Positions 1-7,118 of a DNA stretch of 9,374 nt are shown in pieces. This stretch comes from Pseudomonadota bacterium (lineage in GTDB: Bacteria; Pseudomonadota; Alphaproteobacteria; Reyranellales; Reyranellaceae), in contig JAEZHS010000080.1 in the NCBI GenBank assembly GCA_023436825.1, forward strand, positions 1-9,374, read 5' to 3'. Every line of letters begins with the position of its first letter. Positions within the stretch are counted from its first letter, which is position 1. The notes beneath the pieces were generated by a model, which was given only the letters and a program-made list of their open reading frames with translations, was not told the DNA's origin and did not search any database. The translations under genes and the position numbers were made by a program.

Positions 1-584
1 CGCTGTCGCGCGCCTTCTGGGCGCGCTTCGCCGCCATCGACAACGTCGTGGCGATCAAGGTGGCGCCGTTCAACCGTTATCGAACGCTCGACGTGGCGGT
101 CGGCATCGCCCAGGCCCATGCCGAGGAGCGCATCACGCTCTACACCGGCAACGACGATCACATCGTCGCCGATCTTCTGACCCCGATGGTCGTGCGCACC
201 GGCAACCGCGAGGTGACCTTGCGCTTCCAGGGCGGCCTTTTGGGCCATTGGAGCGTGTGGACGCGCGGCGCGGTCGAGATGCTGGAGCGCCTGAAAGTGT
301 CGGTGAAGGCCGGCGCCATTCCGCCGGAGATGCTGGCCCTCGATTCGTTCGTCACCGACTGCAATTCCGTCGTGTTCGACGTCGACCATGACTTCGCGGG
401 CTGCATCCCGGGATGCCACGAGATCCTGCGCCGCCAGGGTCTGATGGCCTCGATCGAGTGCCTCGATCCGCACGAGACGCTGAGCCCTGGCCAGAGCGCC
501 GGCATCGATCGCCTGTATGCGACCTACCCGGAGCTGAACGACGACGCCTTCGTCGCGGCCAACCTCGAGCGCTGGCGGAACTGA
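1..584 (+). CDS. Dihydrodipicolinate synthase (DapA) family aldolase/lyase, 3' part only
   Basis: The reading frame is open from the window edge (first full codon at 3) to TGA at 582-584, so about 193 C-terminal residues are visible and the start lies outside. A GTG at 48 is in frame, but the sequence before it (FWARFAAIDNVV) is typical family sequence, so 48 is not the start. Members are class I TIM-barrel aldolases that form a Schiff base on a lysine. The motif NVVAIKVAPF fits the strand carrying that lysine (codon 57-59), and YTGNDDHIVADLL and GGLLGHWSVWTRGA fit the later barrel strands. This resembles the catabolic branch annotated only as 'dihydrodipicolinate synthase family', not biosynthetic DapA, whose motif is usually GIKEA. 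It is followed one base later by an amidase and heads the visible part of a five-gene operon. Family is fairly certain; substrate unknown. Confidence 0.85.
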   Translation, partial: LSRAFWARFAAIDNVVAIKVAPFNRYRTLDVAVGIAQAHAEERITLYTGNDDHIVADLLTPMVVRTGNREVTLRFQGGLLGHWSVWTRGAVEMLERLKVSVKAGAIPPEMLALDSFVTDCNSVVFDVDHDFAGCIPGCHEILRRQGLMASIECLDPHETLSPGQSAGIDRLYATYPELNDDAFVAANLERWRN

Positions 585-585
585 C

Positions 586-2007
586 GTGGACGATCTCTTC
601 GCGACCCACGATGCGCTTGCGGTCGCCCAACTGGTCAAGGCGCGCAAGCTTGGCGCGCGTGAACTGCTCGATGGCACACTGGGTCGGCTGCGCGCGCTCA
701 ACGCATCGCTTAATGCCATCACCGACTTCTACGAGGGCGCATTGCTCGAAAAGTCCGTGACGTCGGCGGGCGAGGGGCCGTTCCAGGGCGTGCCGTTCGT
801 GGTCAAGCAGCTGATGGCCGATTGCGCCGGGACGCCGACGACGCTGGGGTCACGCTTCTTTGCCAAGGGGCCCGTCGCCCAGGCCGACAGCGCGGCGATC
901 GCCCGCATGCGACGGGCCGGTCTCGTGATCGTGGGCCGCAGCAATACCAGCGAGTTCGGCCTGGCGCCGACCACCGAGCCGGCCTTCGGCGGCGCGACGC
1001 TCAATCCCTGGCGCAAGGACCTCTCGCCCGGTGGTTCGTCTGGTGGATCGGCCGCGATCGTGGCGGCGCGCGGCCTGCCGATGGCCCACGCCACCGACGG
1101 CGGCGGCTCGATCCGCATACCCGCGGCGCTCACCGGCCTGTTCGGCCTGAAACCGTCGCGCGGCCGCGTCAGCCTGGCGCCGATCGGCGAGACCCTGGCG
1201 GGCGCCGGCGCGCAGCTCGGCGTATCGATCTCGGTGCGCGACAGTGCGGCGCTGCTTGACGTCATCGCCGGCAGCGAGCCTGGCGACCCCTACACGGCGC
1301 CGGCGGCCGGTTCTTTCCTGGCGGCGACCGAGCGCGCGCCGGGCAAGCTGCGTATCGCCTTCATGCGGCATCCTGTCGGCGGCGAGGCGCTCGATCCCGC
1401 GCTGATCGCGGCAGTCGAGGGCACCGCGAGGCTTCTCGAAGAGCTCGGCCATCATGTCGAGGAAGCCTACCCGGCCTACGATGCCATGGCGGCCGGTGCT
1501 GCACTTGGCACGGTGATGGCGGCCAACACCTGGACCAACATCCAGATTCGCGCCAACGGTCGCGTACCGGGTCCGGACGACCTGGAGCCGGTGACGCGCC
1601 AGGCGGCCGAGCAGGGCCGCGCCATCGTCGCCGACGACTACATCCGTGCCGTACATACATTCCATCGCACCGGCCGCCAGCTTGGCGCGTTGTTCGAACG
1701 CTGCGACGTCCTTCTCTCGCCCACCATCGCGCGCGTCTCGCTGCCGCTCGGCACCGTTCGCATGGACGGCAGCGCCGATCAGTACCAGGCCGGGCTCGCG
1801 CCCATGGTGGCGTTCACATCGGTCTGTAACGTTGCAGGCGTGCCTGCGATGTCAGTGCCGCTCGCCTGGACCGATGATGGCCTGCCGATCGGCCTGCACT
1901 TTGCAGGCCGCTTCGGGTCGGAGGAGATGCTGTTCTCGCTGGCGGCGGAGCTCGAACGAGCTCGGCCATGGCGCGGCCGTCGGCCAACCAAGGGAGGCAT
2001 CGCATGA
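586..2007 (+). CDS. Amidase signature (AS) family hydrolase
   Basis: A 473-residue protein of normal length for the AS family, whose Ser-cisSer-Lys enzymes hydrolyse amides. The triad can be placed: Lys74 in PFVVKQLMAD, cis-Ser151 in GGSSGGSAA, and nucleophile Ser175 in DGGGSIRIPA. The 24-residue gap between the two serines matches malonamidase E2 and FAAH. The C-terminal motif GLPIGLHFAGRFGSEE is also typical. No signal peptide is visible, so it is probably cytoplasmic. The start is GTG at 586, one base after the upstream stop, with only weak Shine-Dalgarno-like bases (GGCGGAAC) before it, suggesting translational coupling. It does not look like GatA, since no gatB or gatC is nearby; with a lyase, an amidohydrolase and a solute-binding protein alongside, a catabolic amidase is more likely. 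The substrate cannot be inferred. Confidence 0.92.
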   Translation: MDDLFATHDALAVAQLVKARKLGARELLDGTLGRLRALNASLNAITDFYEGALLEKSVTSAGEGPFQGVPFVVKQLMADCAGTPTTLGSRFFAKGPVAQADSAAIARMRRAGLVIVGRSNTSEFGLAPTTEPAFGGATLNPWRKDLSPGGSSGGSAAIVAARGLPMAHATDGGGSIRIPAALTGLFGLKPSRGRVSLAPIGETLAGAGAQLGVSISVRDSAALLDVIAGSEPGDPYTAPAAGSFLAATERAPGKLRIAFMRHPVGGEALDPALIAAVEGTARLLEELGHHVEEAYPAYDAMAAGAALGTVMAANTWTNIQIRANGRVPGPDDLEPVTRQAAEQGRAIVADDYIRAVHTFHRTGRQLGALFERCDVLLSPTIARVSLPLGTVRMDGSADQYQAGLAPMVAFTSVCNVAGVPAMSVPLAWTDDGLPIGLHFAGRFGSEEMLFSLAAELERARPWRGRRPTKGGIA

Positions 2008-2441
2008 GCGGCTGGATGCGTACGGTCATCATCGGCTTCGTCGCCGGCGCCTTGAGCGTTCTCATTTTCCATCAGCTCGGCTTCTGGCTCGCCAACGAGC
2101 TCGGCTACGCGCGGGCGGCGCTCTACAACATGCGCGGCGTGCCGCCGTGGGGCGTACCGGCGATCGTATCGTCGGCCTTCTGGGGCGGCCTCTGGGGCAT
2201 CGTCGCGGCGTTCCTGGTGCCGAGGTTGCCGGGCGCATGGGGCGGCGTGCTGGGTTGGATCCTGTTCGCCGCCATCATCGTGGCGATCGTCAACTGGACC
2301 GTCGTGCTGCCCATCAAGAGCGGGCGGTTCAACATGCCCGGCATGCCGATCCTCGTCGTGCTGCCGCTGGTCTACGGCCTCTGGGGCTTCGGCATGTGGC
2401 TGATCGCCGGAGCGATGCGCTCGGCATTTCGCCGGCGTTAG
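2004..2441 (+). CDS. Hypothetical four-helix inner-membrane protein
   Basis: A 145-residue protein that I do not recognise as a named family. Four hydrophobic segments are visible at about residues 7-30, 51-73, 79-103 and 112-137, with a basic tail (MRSAFRRR), which suggests an inner-membrane protein with cytoplasmic ends. The chosen ATG (2004) overlaps the amidase stop as ATGA and has GGGAGG about 7 nt upstream. An in-frame ATG at 1968 would add 12 polar residues but has a poorer ribosome site. Its position between two hydrolase genes suggests a role in the same pathway, possibly as a small permease, though no transport motif can be seen. It is too short for, and unlike, TctA or TctB, the membrane partners a TctC protein would need. 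Confidence 0.85.
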   Translation: MSGWMRTVIIGFVAGALSVLIFHQLGFWLANELGYARAALYNMRGVPPWGVPAIVSSAFWGGLWGIVAAFLVPRLPGAWGGVLGWILFAAIIVAIVNWTVVLPIKSGRFNMPGMPILVVLPLVYGLWGFGMWLIAGAMRSAFRRR

Positions 2442-2450
2442 GGGGAAACA

Positions 2451-3287
2451 ATGAAGATCGTCGATGCCCAGGTGCACATCTGGGCGGCCAATACGCCTGA
2501 GCGCCCGTGGCCGGCGCGCGCCGAGCCGCATCGCGCGCCGCTCGGCAAGGAAGAGCTCTTGGCCGAGATGGACAAGGCCGGCGTCGACGGCGTCGTCATC
2601 GTGCCGCCGTCATGGGAGGGCGATCGCAACGACGTGGCGCTCGACGCCACGGCGAGCCATCCCGATCGCTTCTGCGTCATGGGCCGCCTCGATCCCGACG
2701 CGCCCGGCGCACGGGACCAGATCGCCACTTGGAGGAGGCAGAAGGGCATGATGGGCATGCGCTTCACCTTCCACACCGAGATCCTGCGCCAGCCCCTGCT
2801 CGACGGCCGCTTCGACTGGGTGTGGGGCGAGATGGAGAAGGCGGGCATTCCCGCAATGGTCCTGTTCCACCACGAGTACATGCATCTCGCCGACAAGATC
2901 GCCGAGCACTACCCGGGCCTGCGCCTGGTGCTCGATCATCTCGGGCTGAAGAGCGCGAAGGACGTGAGCGAAGCCACCAACTTCGCCACCCTCGACAATG
3001 TGCTGGCGCTCGCCAAGCGACCCAACGTGGCGGCCAAGGTTTCGGCCATGCCGTGCTACGCCGCCGACAAGAGCTATCCCTTCCGATCGGTGCATCCCTA
3101 CATCCGCCGCGTCTTCGACGCCTACGGACCCAGGCGCACCTTCTGGGGTACGGACTGGTCGCGCCTGCCCTGCAGCTATCGCCAGGGCGTCACCATGTTC
3201 ACCGAAGAGATGCCCTGGCTGAAGGGCGAGGACCTCGAATGGGTCATGGGCCGCGGCGTATGCGAATGGATCGGATGGAGGACTTGA
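2451..3287 (+). CDS. Amidohydrolase-2 family metal-dependent hydrolase
   Basis: A 278-residue protein of the amidohydrolase-2 (TIM-barrel) type, which includes lactonases such as LigI and L-fuconolactonase as well as decarboxylases. The N-terminal strand reads MKIVDAQVHIW, where the usual HxH is QxH, a variant I believe is common in lactonase-like branches. LDHLG (His163) and FWGTDWSRLP (Asp235) fit the later metal-site and catalytic positions. His140/His141 (LFHHEYMH) are further possible ligands. The ATG at 2451 has AGGGGG 5-6 nt upstream, nine bases after the preceding stop. The TGA overlaps the next ATG by one base. It is likely cytoplasmic and may hydrolyse a lactone or similar ring produced or consumed by the neighbouring lyase and amidase; that role is inferred from context only. 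Confidence 0.88.
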   Translation: MKIVDAQVHIWAANTPERPWPARAEPHRAPLGKEELLAEMDKAGVDGVVIVPPSWEGDRNDVALDATASHPDRFCVMGRLDPDAPGARDQIATWRRQKGMMGMRFTFHTEILRQPLLDGRFDWVWGEMEKAGIPAMVLFHHEYMHLADKIAEHYPGLRLVLDHLGLKSAKDVSEATNFATLDNVLALAKRPNVAAKVSAMPCYAADKSYPFRSVHPYIRRVFDAYGPRRTFWGTDWSRLPCSYRQGVTMFTEEMPWLKGEDLEWVMGRGVCEWIGWRT

Positions 3288-4249
3288 TGCGTCGGCGCGG
3301 TGTTCTGCTCGGCGCTGCCGCCGCGAGCCTCGCGGCGCCGGCCGTGGCGCAGCAATTCCCCTCGAAGCCGCTGCGTCTGGTCGTGCCCTATTCGCCGGGC
3401 GGCGGCGCCGACACGACGGCGCGCTTGATCGCGCCCAAGCTGCAGGACGTCCTTGGCCAGACCGTGGTGGTCGACAACAAGCCGGGGGCAGGCGGCACGA
3501 TCGGCGACGACTTCGTCGCCAAGTCGGCACCCGACGGGCACACGCTGCTGATCGGCGCCTTCGCCCATGCCGTCAATCCGTCGCTGATGGCGAAGATGCC
3601 GTTCCGCACGCCCGACGATCTCGCGCCGATCTCGCTGTTGGTCACGGTGCCGGAGCTGCTGGTGGTGACGCCGTCCTTTCCCGCCAGGACGGTCGCGGAG
3701 CTGGTGGCAATGGCCAAGGCCGAGCCCGGCAAGCTCTCCTACGCCTCATCGGGAAACGGCAGCGCCCAGCATCTCGCCGCCGAGCTCTTCAAGATGCGCA
3801 CCGGCACCGATATCCAGCACGTGCCCTATAAAGGCGGCAGTCTGGCCGTCGCCGATGTCGCCGCGGGCCACGTGCCGTTCTACTTCGGCAACATGAGCTC
3901 GGCGCTGCCGCAGGCGCGCGCCGGGCGGGTGAGGGCGCTTGCCGTCACCAGCGCGCAGCGCTCGCCGGCCGCGCCCGAGGTCCCGACCATGGCCGAGGCC
4001 GGAGTCACCGGCTGCGAGATCTCCGAATGGAACGCCCTTTTAGCACCCGCCGGCACGCCGCCGGCGACGATCGAGCGACTGCATGCCGACGTCGCGAAGA
4101 TCCTGGCGACGGCCGATATCAAGGCCGAGTTCGCCGATCTCGGCGCCGATGCAATCGGCTCGACGCCCCCGGAACTTGCAGCCTTCCTGCGCGGAGAGAT
4201 GGCGAAGTGGGCTGAAGTCGTGAAGGTCGCGAACATCAAGATCGAGTAG
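3287..4249 (+). CDS. Bug/TctC family periplasmic solute-binding protein
   Basis: A 320-residue protein of normal length for the Bug (TctC) family, periplasmic receptors for carboxylates and related small acids in tripartite tricarboxylate transport. The N-terminus has basic MRRRG, a hydrophobic core to about residue 20 and cleavage after AVA (residue 21). Family motifs are VVPYSPGGGADTTAR (32-46), VVDNKPGAGGTIG (61-73), YASSGNGSAQHLAAELF (152-168) and VPYKGG (179-184). The ATG at 3287 overlaps the previous TGA and has GGAGG five bases upstream; an in-frame ATG at 3275 would put acidic MEDL before the signal peptide and is less likely. No TctA or TctB gene follows, so the receptor must share a membrane complex encoded elsewhere or act as an orphan, as many Bug proteins do. 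Confidence 0.93.
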   Translation: MRRRGVLLGAAAASLAAPAVAQQFPSKPLRLVVPYSPGGGADTTARLIAPKLQDVLGQTVVVDNKPGAGGTIGDDFVAKSAPDGHTLLIGAFAHAVNPSLMAKMPFRTPDDLAPISLLVTVPELLVVTPSFPARTVAELVAMAKAEPGKLSYASSGNGSAQHLAAELFKMRTGTDIQHVPYKGGSLAVADVAAGHVPFYFGNMSSALPQARAGRVRALAVTSAQRSPAAPEVPTMAEAGVTGCEISEWNALLAPAGTPPATIERLHADVAKILATADIKAEFADLGADAIGSTPPELAAFLRGEMAKWAEVVKVANIKIE

Positions 4250-4297
4250 TCGCACTCAGGGAACCTACCCGCTCCTTGTGCCTTGAATCGGACGACG

Positions 4298-4320
4298 GTC
4301 CGTCACCATGTTGACGGGAC
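4298..4320. terminator. Possible transcription terminator hairpin after the catabolic operon
   Basis: GTCCGTCA, a six-base loop and TGACGGGAC form an eight-base-pair stem with one bulged G, 49 nt after the last operon stop. A small alternative hairpin (CGGAC-GACG-GTCCG, 4289-4302) overlaps it. No run of T follows, so intrinsic termination is uncertain. Its place between converging genes fits an end-of-operon signal. Confidence 0.3.
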
Positions 4321-4540
4321 TCACCTTGCATTTGGATGGAGGATGGTAGTGCTTGGATCCAAGCGGACGATTCCATTCTGGCGGGCGAAGCGTCCGCTTC
4401 TCTCCCTCGAGCGCGCATTGGAACCGCTGCGGCAGATTCGCGGCGGCGTGGCCGCGCCGGCGCCTGCTCTGGTCCAGGCGCGCGCCCGCAGCCGGCTGGC
4501 GGCTGGGGCGAAGAAGCTCGGCCGGTTCCCTGAAAGATAG
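4321..4540. other. Stretch without a supportable gene
   Basis: With the hairpin before it, about 290 nt separate the TctC-type gene from the permease remnants. Short open frames exist on both strands, but none has a recognisable motif or convincing ribosome site. It contains a 12-bp perfect palindrome, CTTGGATCCAAG, at 4352-4363, and a nine-base inverted repeat, AAGCGGACG (4361-4369) and CGTCCGCTT (4391-4399). An ATPase gene often follows UgpE-type permeases, so this may be decayed coding DNA, but I could not see Walker or ABC-signature motifs in it. Confidence 0.4.
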
Positions 4541-5013
4541 TCAGCGTATTCCTGAGGTGGCGAAGGCCGATACGAGCTGTCGCTGCGCCATCAGGTAAAG
4601 CCGCACCACCGGCAAGGCGGCGAGCAGTGCGGTCGCCATCAACGGGCCCCATTCGCCGCCTTGCTCACCCGTCCCGGAGGCGAAGCCGCCGGTACAGACA
4701 CGGCGAGCTTACCGATCGTGATGGCGCTCGCGACCACGACAGAATTCACGAACCAGGTCCCAACGGGATGCAGCCGGAAGGCGGCGGTGAAATTGCCGAG
4801 GGTCGCATTGTCGGGCCAAAGCGACATCGTCCCACGGAACACGTCCTGCGGCGGCGCGAAGGCCGTACGCAGCATCCAAACCAGCGGGAACAGCGTCGCC
4901 AGGCAGGCGATGATGAAGGCGGCGTGCAAGGCCAGCTGACCTGCACTTTGCTGGGACCGCGCGTCCCCGCGCGCTCATGAGCACGCGAGGTCGCGCGCGG
5001 TCCGGAAGATCAT
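4541..5013 (-). pseudogene. Remnant of a UgpE/MalG-type ABC sugar permease, internally deleted
   Basis: The - strand from about 4929 encodes the N-terminal part of a carbohydrate-type inner-membrane permease: a first helix FIIACLATLFPLVWMLRTAF, a periplasmic stretch (DVFRGTMSLWPDNATLGNFTA) and the start of helix two (WFVNSVVVASAITIGKLAVSV). A frame change at about 4700 leads straight into the C-terminal end: GEWGPLMATALLAALPVV and LMAQRQLVSAFATSGIR, stopping at 4541-4543. About 130-150 residues of the usual 270-280 are gone, including the EAA loop that contacts the ATPase. Reading back in frame, an ATG lies at 5011-5013, but a TGA at 4975-4977 interrupts it, inside a palindrome. The order after the UgpA-like remnant matches ugp/mal-type operons. 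It cannot make a working permease. A sequencing error is unlikely to account for so large a deletion. Confidence 0.85.
4954..5003. repeat. 50-bp imperfect palindrome, REP-like
   Basis: The arms begin GGACCGCGCG and end CGCGCGGTCC, with CTCATGAG near the centre at 4974-4981; a two-base length difference between arms makes it imperfect. It lies at the N-terminal end of the UgpE-like remnant and supplies its in-frame TGA. GC-rich palindromes of this sort are common as dispersed repeats in alphaproteobacterial intergenic DNA, so it may have inserted here. That needs other copies in the genome, which cannot be seen in this window. Confidence 0.6.
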
Positions 5014-5036
5014 GAGAAGACGCGTCCCGAACAGCG

Positions 5037-5465
5037 TCAGTCGCAGTGGACATGACGCTCCTCGAACTGGAACTGCGCCCAGGTGACGCCGGCGATGATG
5101 GCGGCGATCAGCACCGCGACCGCGGCAGCCTCGCCGAATTGGAAGTGGCGAAAGCCGCGCTCGTAGAGGAAGTAGAGAAGGTTGCTCGAGGTGCGGTAGG
5201 GCCCGCCTTCGGTCGGCACGTCAACGGCGCCGACGATCTCGTCGAGCACGACGATGATCGTGGTCACGAGGGTGCAGAATAGGGCCGGCGAGATCGGCGG
5301 CGACTCGATGTCGATGGCCTGGCGCAGCGCGCCCGCGCCGTCAATGCGCGCCGCTTCGGTGACGTCGGTCGGCACATTGGCGAGCGCGGCCAGGAGATCA
5401 GCAGGTTCAGCCCAAAACTCTTCCAGAAAGCGACGGCAATGACGCTCGTCGGCATCGCTCAGCCA
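5037..5465 (-). pseudogene. Remnant of a UgpA/MalF-type ABC sugar permease, truncated and frameshifted
   Basis: The - strand carries the C-terminal third of the partner permease. The first part reads MPTSVIAVAFWKSFGLNLLI, then the frame changes at about 5394-5398 and continues as LAALANVPTDVTEAARIDGAG, the EAA loop that docks the ATPase. It goes on through GGPYRTSSNLLYFLYERGF, a last helix (AVAVLIAAIIAGVTWAQFQF) and the family-like end EERHVHCD, stopping at 5037-5039. Restoring one base (ATCTC to ATCTTC) would give LLIFLAALANVP, a normal family reading, so a one-base deletion is the likely cause. About 150-200 N-terminal residues are missing; recognisable sequence stops near 5455-5465. The LP pair expected after the EAA motif is also lost (IESPPISP). 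Together with the UgpE-like remnant this is a dead transporter operon. Confidence 0.85.
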
Positions 5466-5503
5466 GCGTTGCGGCGAGCGTTCCGTTGCCGCGCTGTGCA
5501 ACT

Positions 5504-5549
5504 CTCCCGCGAAGCGGGGAGGTGCCGCCGTTTACGAGGGCACCTCCCC
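5504..5549. repeat. Palindromic intergenic repeat at the broken end of the UgpA-like remnant
   Basis: GGGGAGGTGCC (5516-5526) and GGCACCTCCCC (5539-5549) form an 11-bp perfect inverted repeat around a 12-base spacer. Just before it, CCCGC-GAA-GCGGG (5506-5518) can form a competing small hairpin. The layout looks like a mobile or REP-type palindromic element. It could also serve as a terminator for the - strand gene starting at 5863, whose stop is 39 nt away, though no T run follows. Confidence 0.5.
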
Positions 5550-5587
5550 AGCGAGGCAGGCAGGAAAGCGATGGGCGGTCGAAACCA

Positions 5588-5863
5588 TCAACGGCTGTAA
5601 CCGCCGCGGTCCCGGCCATAGCCGCTGTCGTACGGGGCTCGTTGGTCGCGAGGGGCTTGTGCCTGCTGCCGCGCCTCGTCGTTGCGGCCGCGCTGGTAGC
5701 CCCGTTCGTAAGCCTGTCGGACGGCGTTGTCGCGATCCTGGTTGCCATTGAGCAGGCCGCCCAACGTCTGCTTCCAGTCCGGTGCCTGCTGGGCGGTGGC
5801 TGGGACAACGGCAGCGGTCGTCAAGGTCAGGCCGGCGAGTGTGGCGATAAGGTGACGGTACAT
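5588..5863 (-). CDS. Small exported hypothetical protein
   Basis: A 91-residue protein. Residues 1-24 form a clear Sec signal peptide (basic MYRH, hydrophobic ATLAGLTLTTAAVV, cleavage after ATA before QQ), leaving a mature protein of about 67 residues. The mature part is hydrophilic, rich in Arg, Gln, Asp, Gly and Tyr, with DNAVRQAYERGYQRGRNDEAR probably helical and a GYGRDRGGYSR tail that is probably disordered. There is no cysteine. The ATG at 5863 has AGGGAGAAG about 7 nt upstream, a strong ribosome site, which with the signal peptide supports a real gene. It lies head to head with the lipoprotein gene starting at 5966, about 100 nt apart. I do not recognise the family; a periplasmic role is all that can be said. 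Confidence 0.8.
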   Translation of the reverse strand: MYRHLIATLAGLTLTTAAVVPATAQQAPDWKQTLGGLLNGNQDRDNAVRQAYERGYQRGRNDEARQQAQAPRDQRAPYDSGYGRDRGGYSR

Positions 5864-5965
5864 GGTTCACTTCTCCCTATGTGGAAGGCATCACAAAAGG
5901 AAATGCCTCCGCCCGTGGTCGGTTGCCTCCGCGCGCAAGGCCGCCGGCCAGCGGGTGCCGATGCG

Positions 5966-6640
5966 ATGTCGCGCCAGACGCCACGTCGTGCCGTAACGCG
6001 CCGCGCGCTGCTGGGAGCCTGTCTCTGGGCCGGCACGTCGCAGACCCTGCCGGGCTGCGGCTCGACGCCGTCGCCGACCTATCGGGAAGCATCTGGTGAC
6101 GGCGTCCCGATCTATGTGATCGCCGCCGGCTGGCACACGGAGATCGCTCTTCCGGTTCACGCCATGCATGATCCGTTGCGGGCGGTTACGCCCGATTTTC
6201 CAGGCGCCCGGTACCTCTCGTTCGGTTGGGGCGACCGCAACTACTACATGTCGCCCGCGCCCACCGTCGGCGACGCGATGAGTGCGCTGTTCCCGGGACC
6301 GGCGGTGCTCCTGGTGACACCGCTGTACCAGGCGCCGCGGGACTCGAGACCCACTGCGCAGGCGTTCGAACTCCGCTTGTCGACGGCGGGGCCCGACCGA
6401 CTGTCGAACTACCTGTGGGCGGCGTTCGAAAAGTCGGGCGACGGCACGACGCGCCGCCTCGCCGCCGGCCCTAAGCCCGGGAGCGCTTTCTATGCCGCGA
6501 CAGGGACGTACAGCTCGAGCTACACCTGCAACACCTGGACCGCAGAAGGCCTGCGGGTCGGCGGGGTACCGGTGACCTCGACGGGCGTCGTTTTTGCCGG
6601 CCAGTTGACCGATCAGCTCCGGTCGTTGAGCGCGCGTTGA
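5966..6640 (+). CDS. DUF2459/TIGR02117-type conserved lipoprotein
   Basis: A 224-residue protein. The N-terminus has paired arginines (RRAVTRRALLGACLWAG), like a Tat or Tat-lipoprotein signal, then the lipobox LPGC with Cys31 as the lipidation site, so it is probably membrane anchored. The body matches the conserved hypothetical family DUF2459 (TIGR02117): GWHTEIALP (55-63), FPGARYLSFGWGDRNYYM (78-95) and YTCNTWTAEGLR (186-197). His57 and Cys188 lie in the best conserved motifs and would suit a papain-like thiol hydrolase pair, but that is inference; no activity is established that I know of. The ATG at 5966 was chosen because it starts the signal sequence correctly; ATG codons at 5879 and about 5906 are in frame but would bury the signal. 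The ribosome site is weak (GCGGG about 9 nt upstream). Confidence 0.85.
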   Translation: MSRQTPRRAVTRRALLGACLWAGTSQTLPGCGSTPSPTYREASGDGVPIYVIAAGWHTEIALPVHAMHDPLRAVTPDFPGARYLSFGWGDRNYYMSPAPTVGDAMSALFPGPAVLLVTPLYQAPRDSRPTAQAFELRLSTAGPDRLSNYLWAAFEKSGDGTTRRLAAGPKPGSAFYAATGTYSSSYTCNTWTAEGLRVGGVPVTSTGVVFAGQLTDQLRSLSAR

Positions 6641-6698
6641 GGCCGGTCATGGTGGTGAGCGCGTGGCATTGACTGTGAGCCGCCCTACACCGGCAGGT

Positions 6699-6731
6699 AG
6701 GCCAAGCCGCATGCTTGACGCGGCTTGGCCT
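6699..6731. terminator. Stem-loop between converging genes, probable bidirectional terminator
   Basis: AGGCCAAGCCGC and GCGGCTTGGCCT form a perfect 12-bp stem around a nine-base loop (ATGCTTGAC). It lies 58 nt after the lipoprotein stop and 29 nt beyond the end of the katG remnant on the - strand, so it could end transcription from both sides. No T run is present on either side, so the call rests on stem strength and position. Confidence 0.55.
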
Positions 6732-6760
6732 CAATAGCCTCCGAAAAATCTCGCCCGAGA

Positions 6761-7036
<276 letters not shown>

Positions 7037-7118
7037 TCAACGTCGCGGTCGGAAAGGCCGAAGACGGTCGGGACTCTGAGCCCGCCGGCCAGGCCCGACG
7101 GACGGTACAAAGCTTCGC

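Noticed and set aside
850..1665. 271-residue open frame on the - strand
   Set aside because: Antisense to the amidase, whose catalytic motifs are clear; Arg-rich translation.
2507..3286. Long open frame (+) running in front of the TctC-type gene in the same frame
   Set aside because: It lies over the amidohydrolase gene in another frame and its translation is Arg/Gly-rich with no motif; the signal peptide and GGAGG site set the TctC-type start at 3287.
4283..4540. 85-residue open frame on the + strand
   Set aside because: No ribosome site, no motif, and basic low-complexity translation; not enough to call a gene.
4975..4977. In-frame TGA of the UgpE-like remnant as a second selenocysteine codon
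   Set aside because: ABC permeases are not known selenoproteins, the gene is broken elsewhere, and the hairpin is centred on the TGA rather than behind it.
5486..5965. Upstream extension of the DUF2459-type gene (+)
   Set aside because: It crosses the opposite-strand 91-residue gene and would bury the lipoprotein signal; low-complexity translation.
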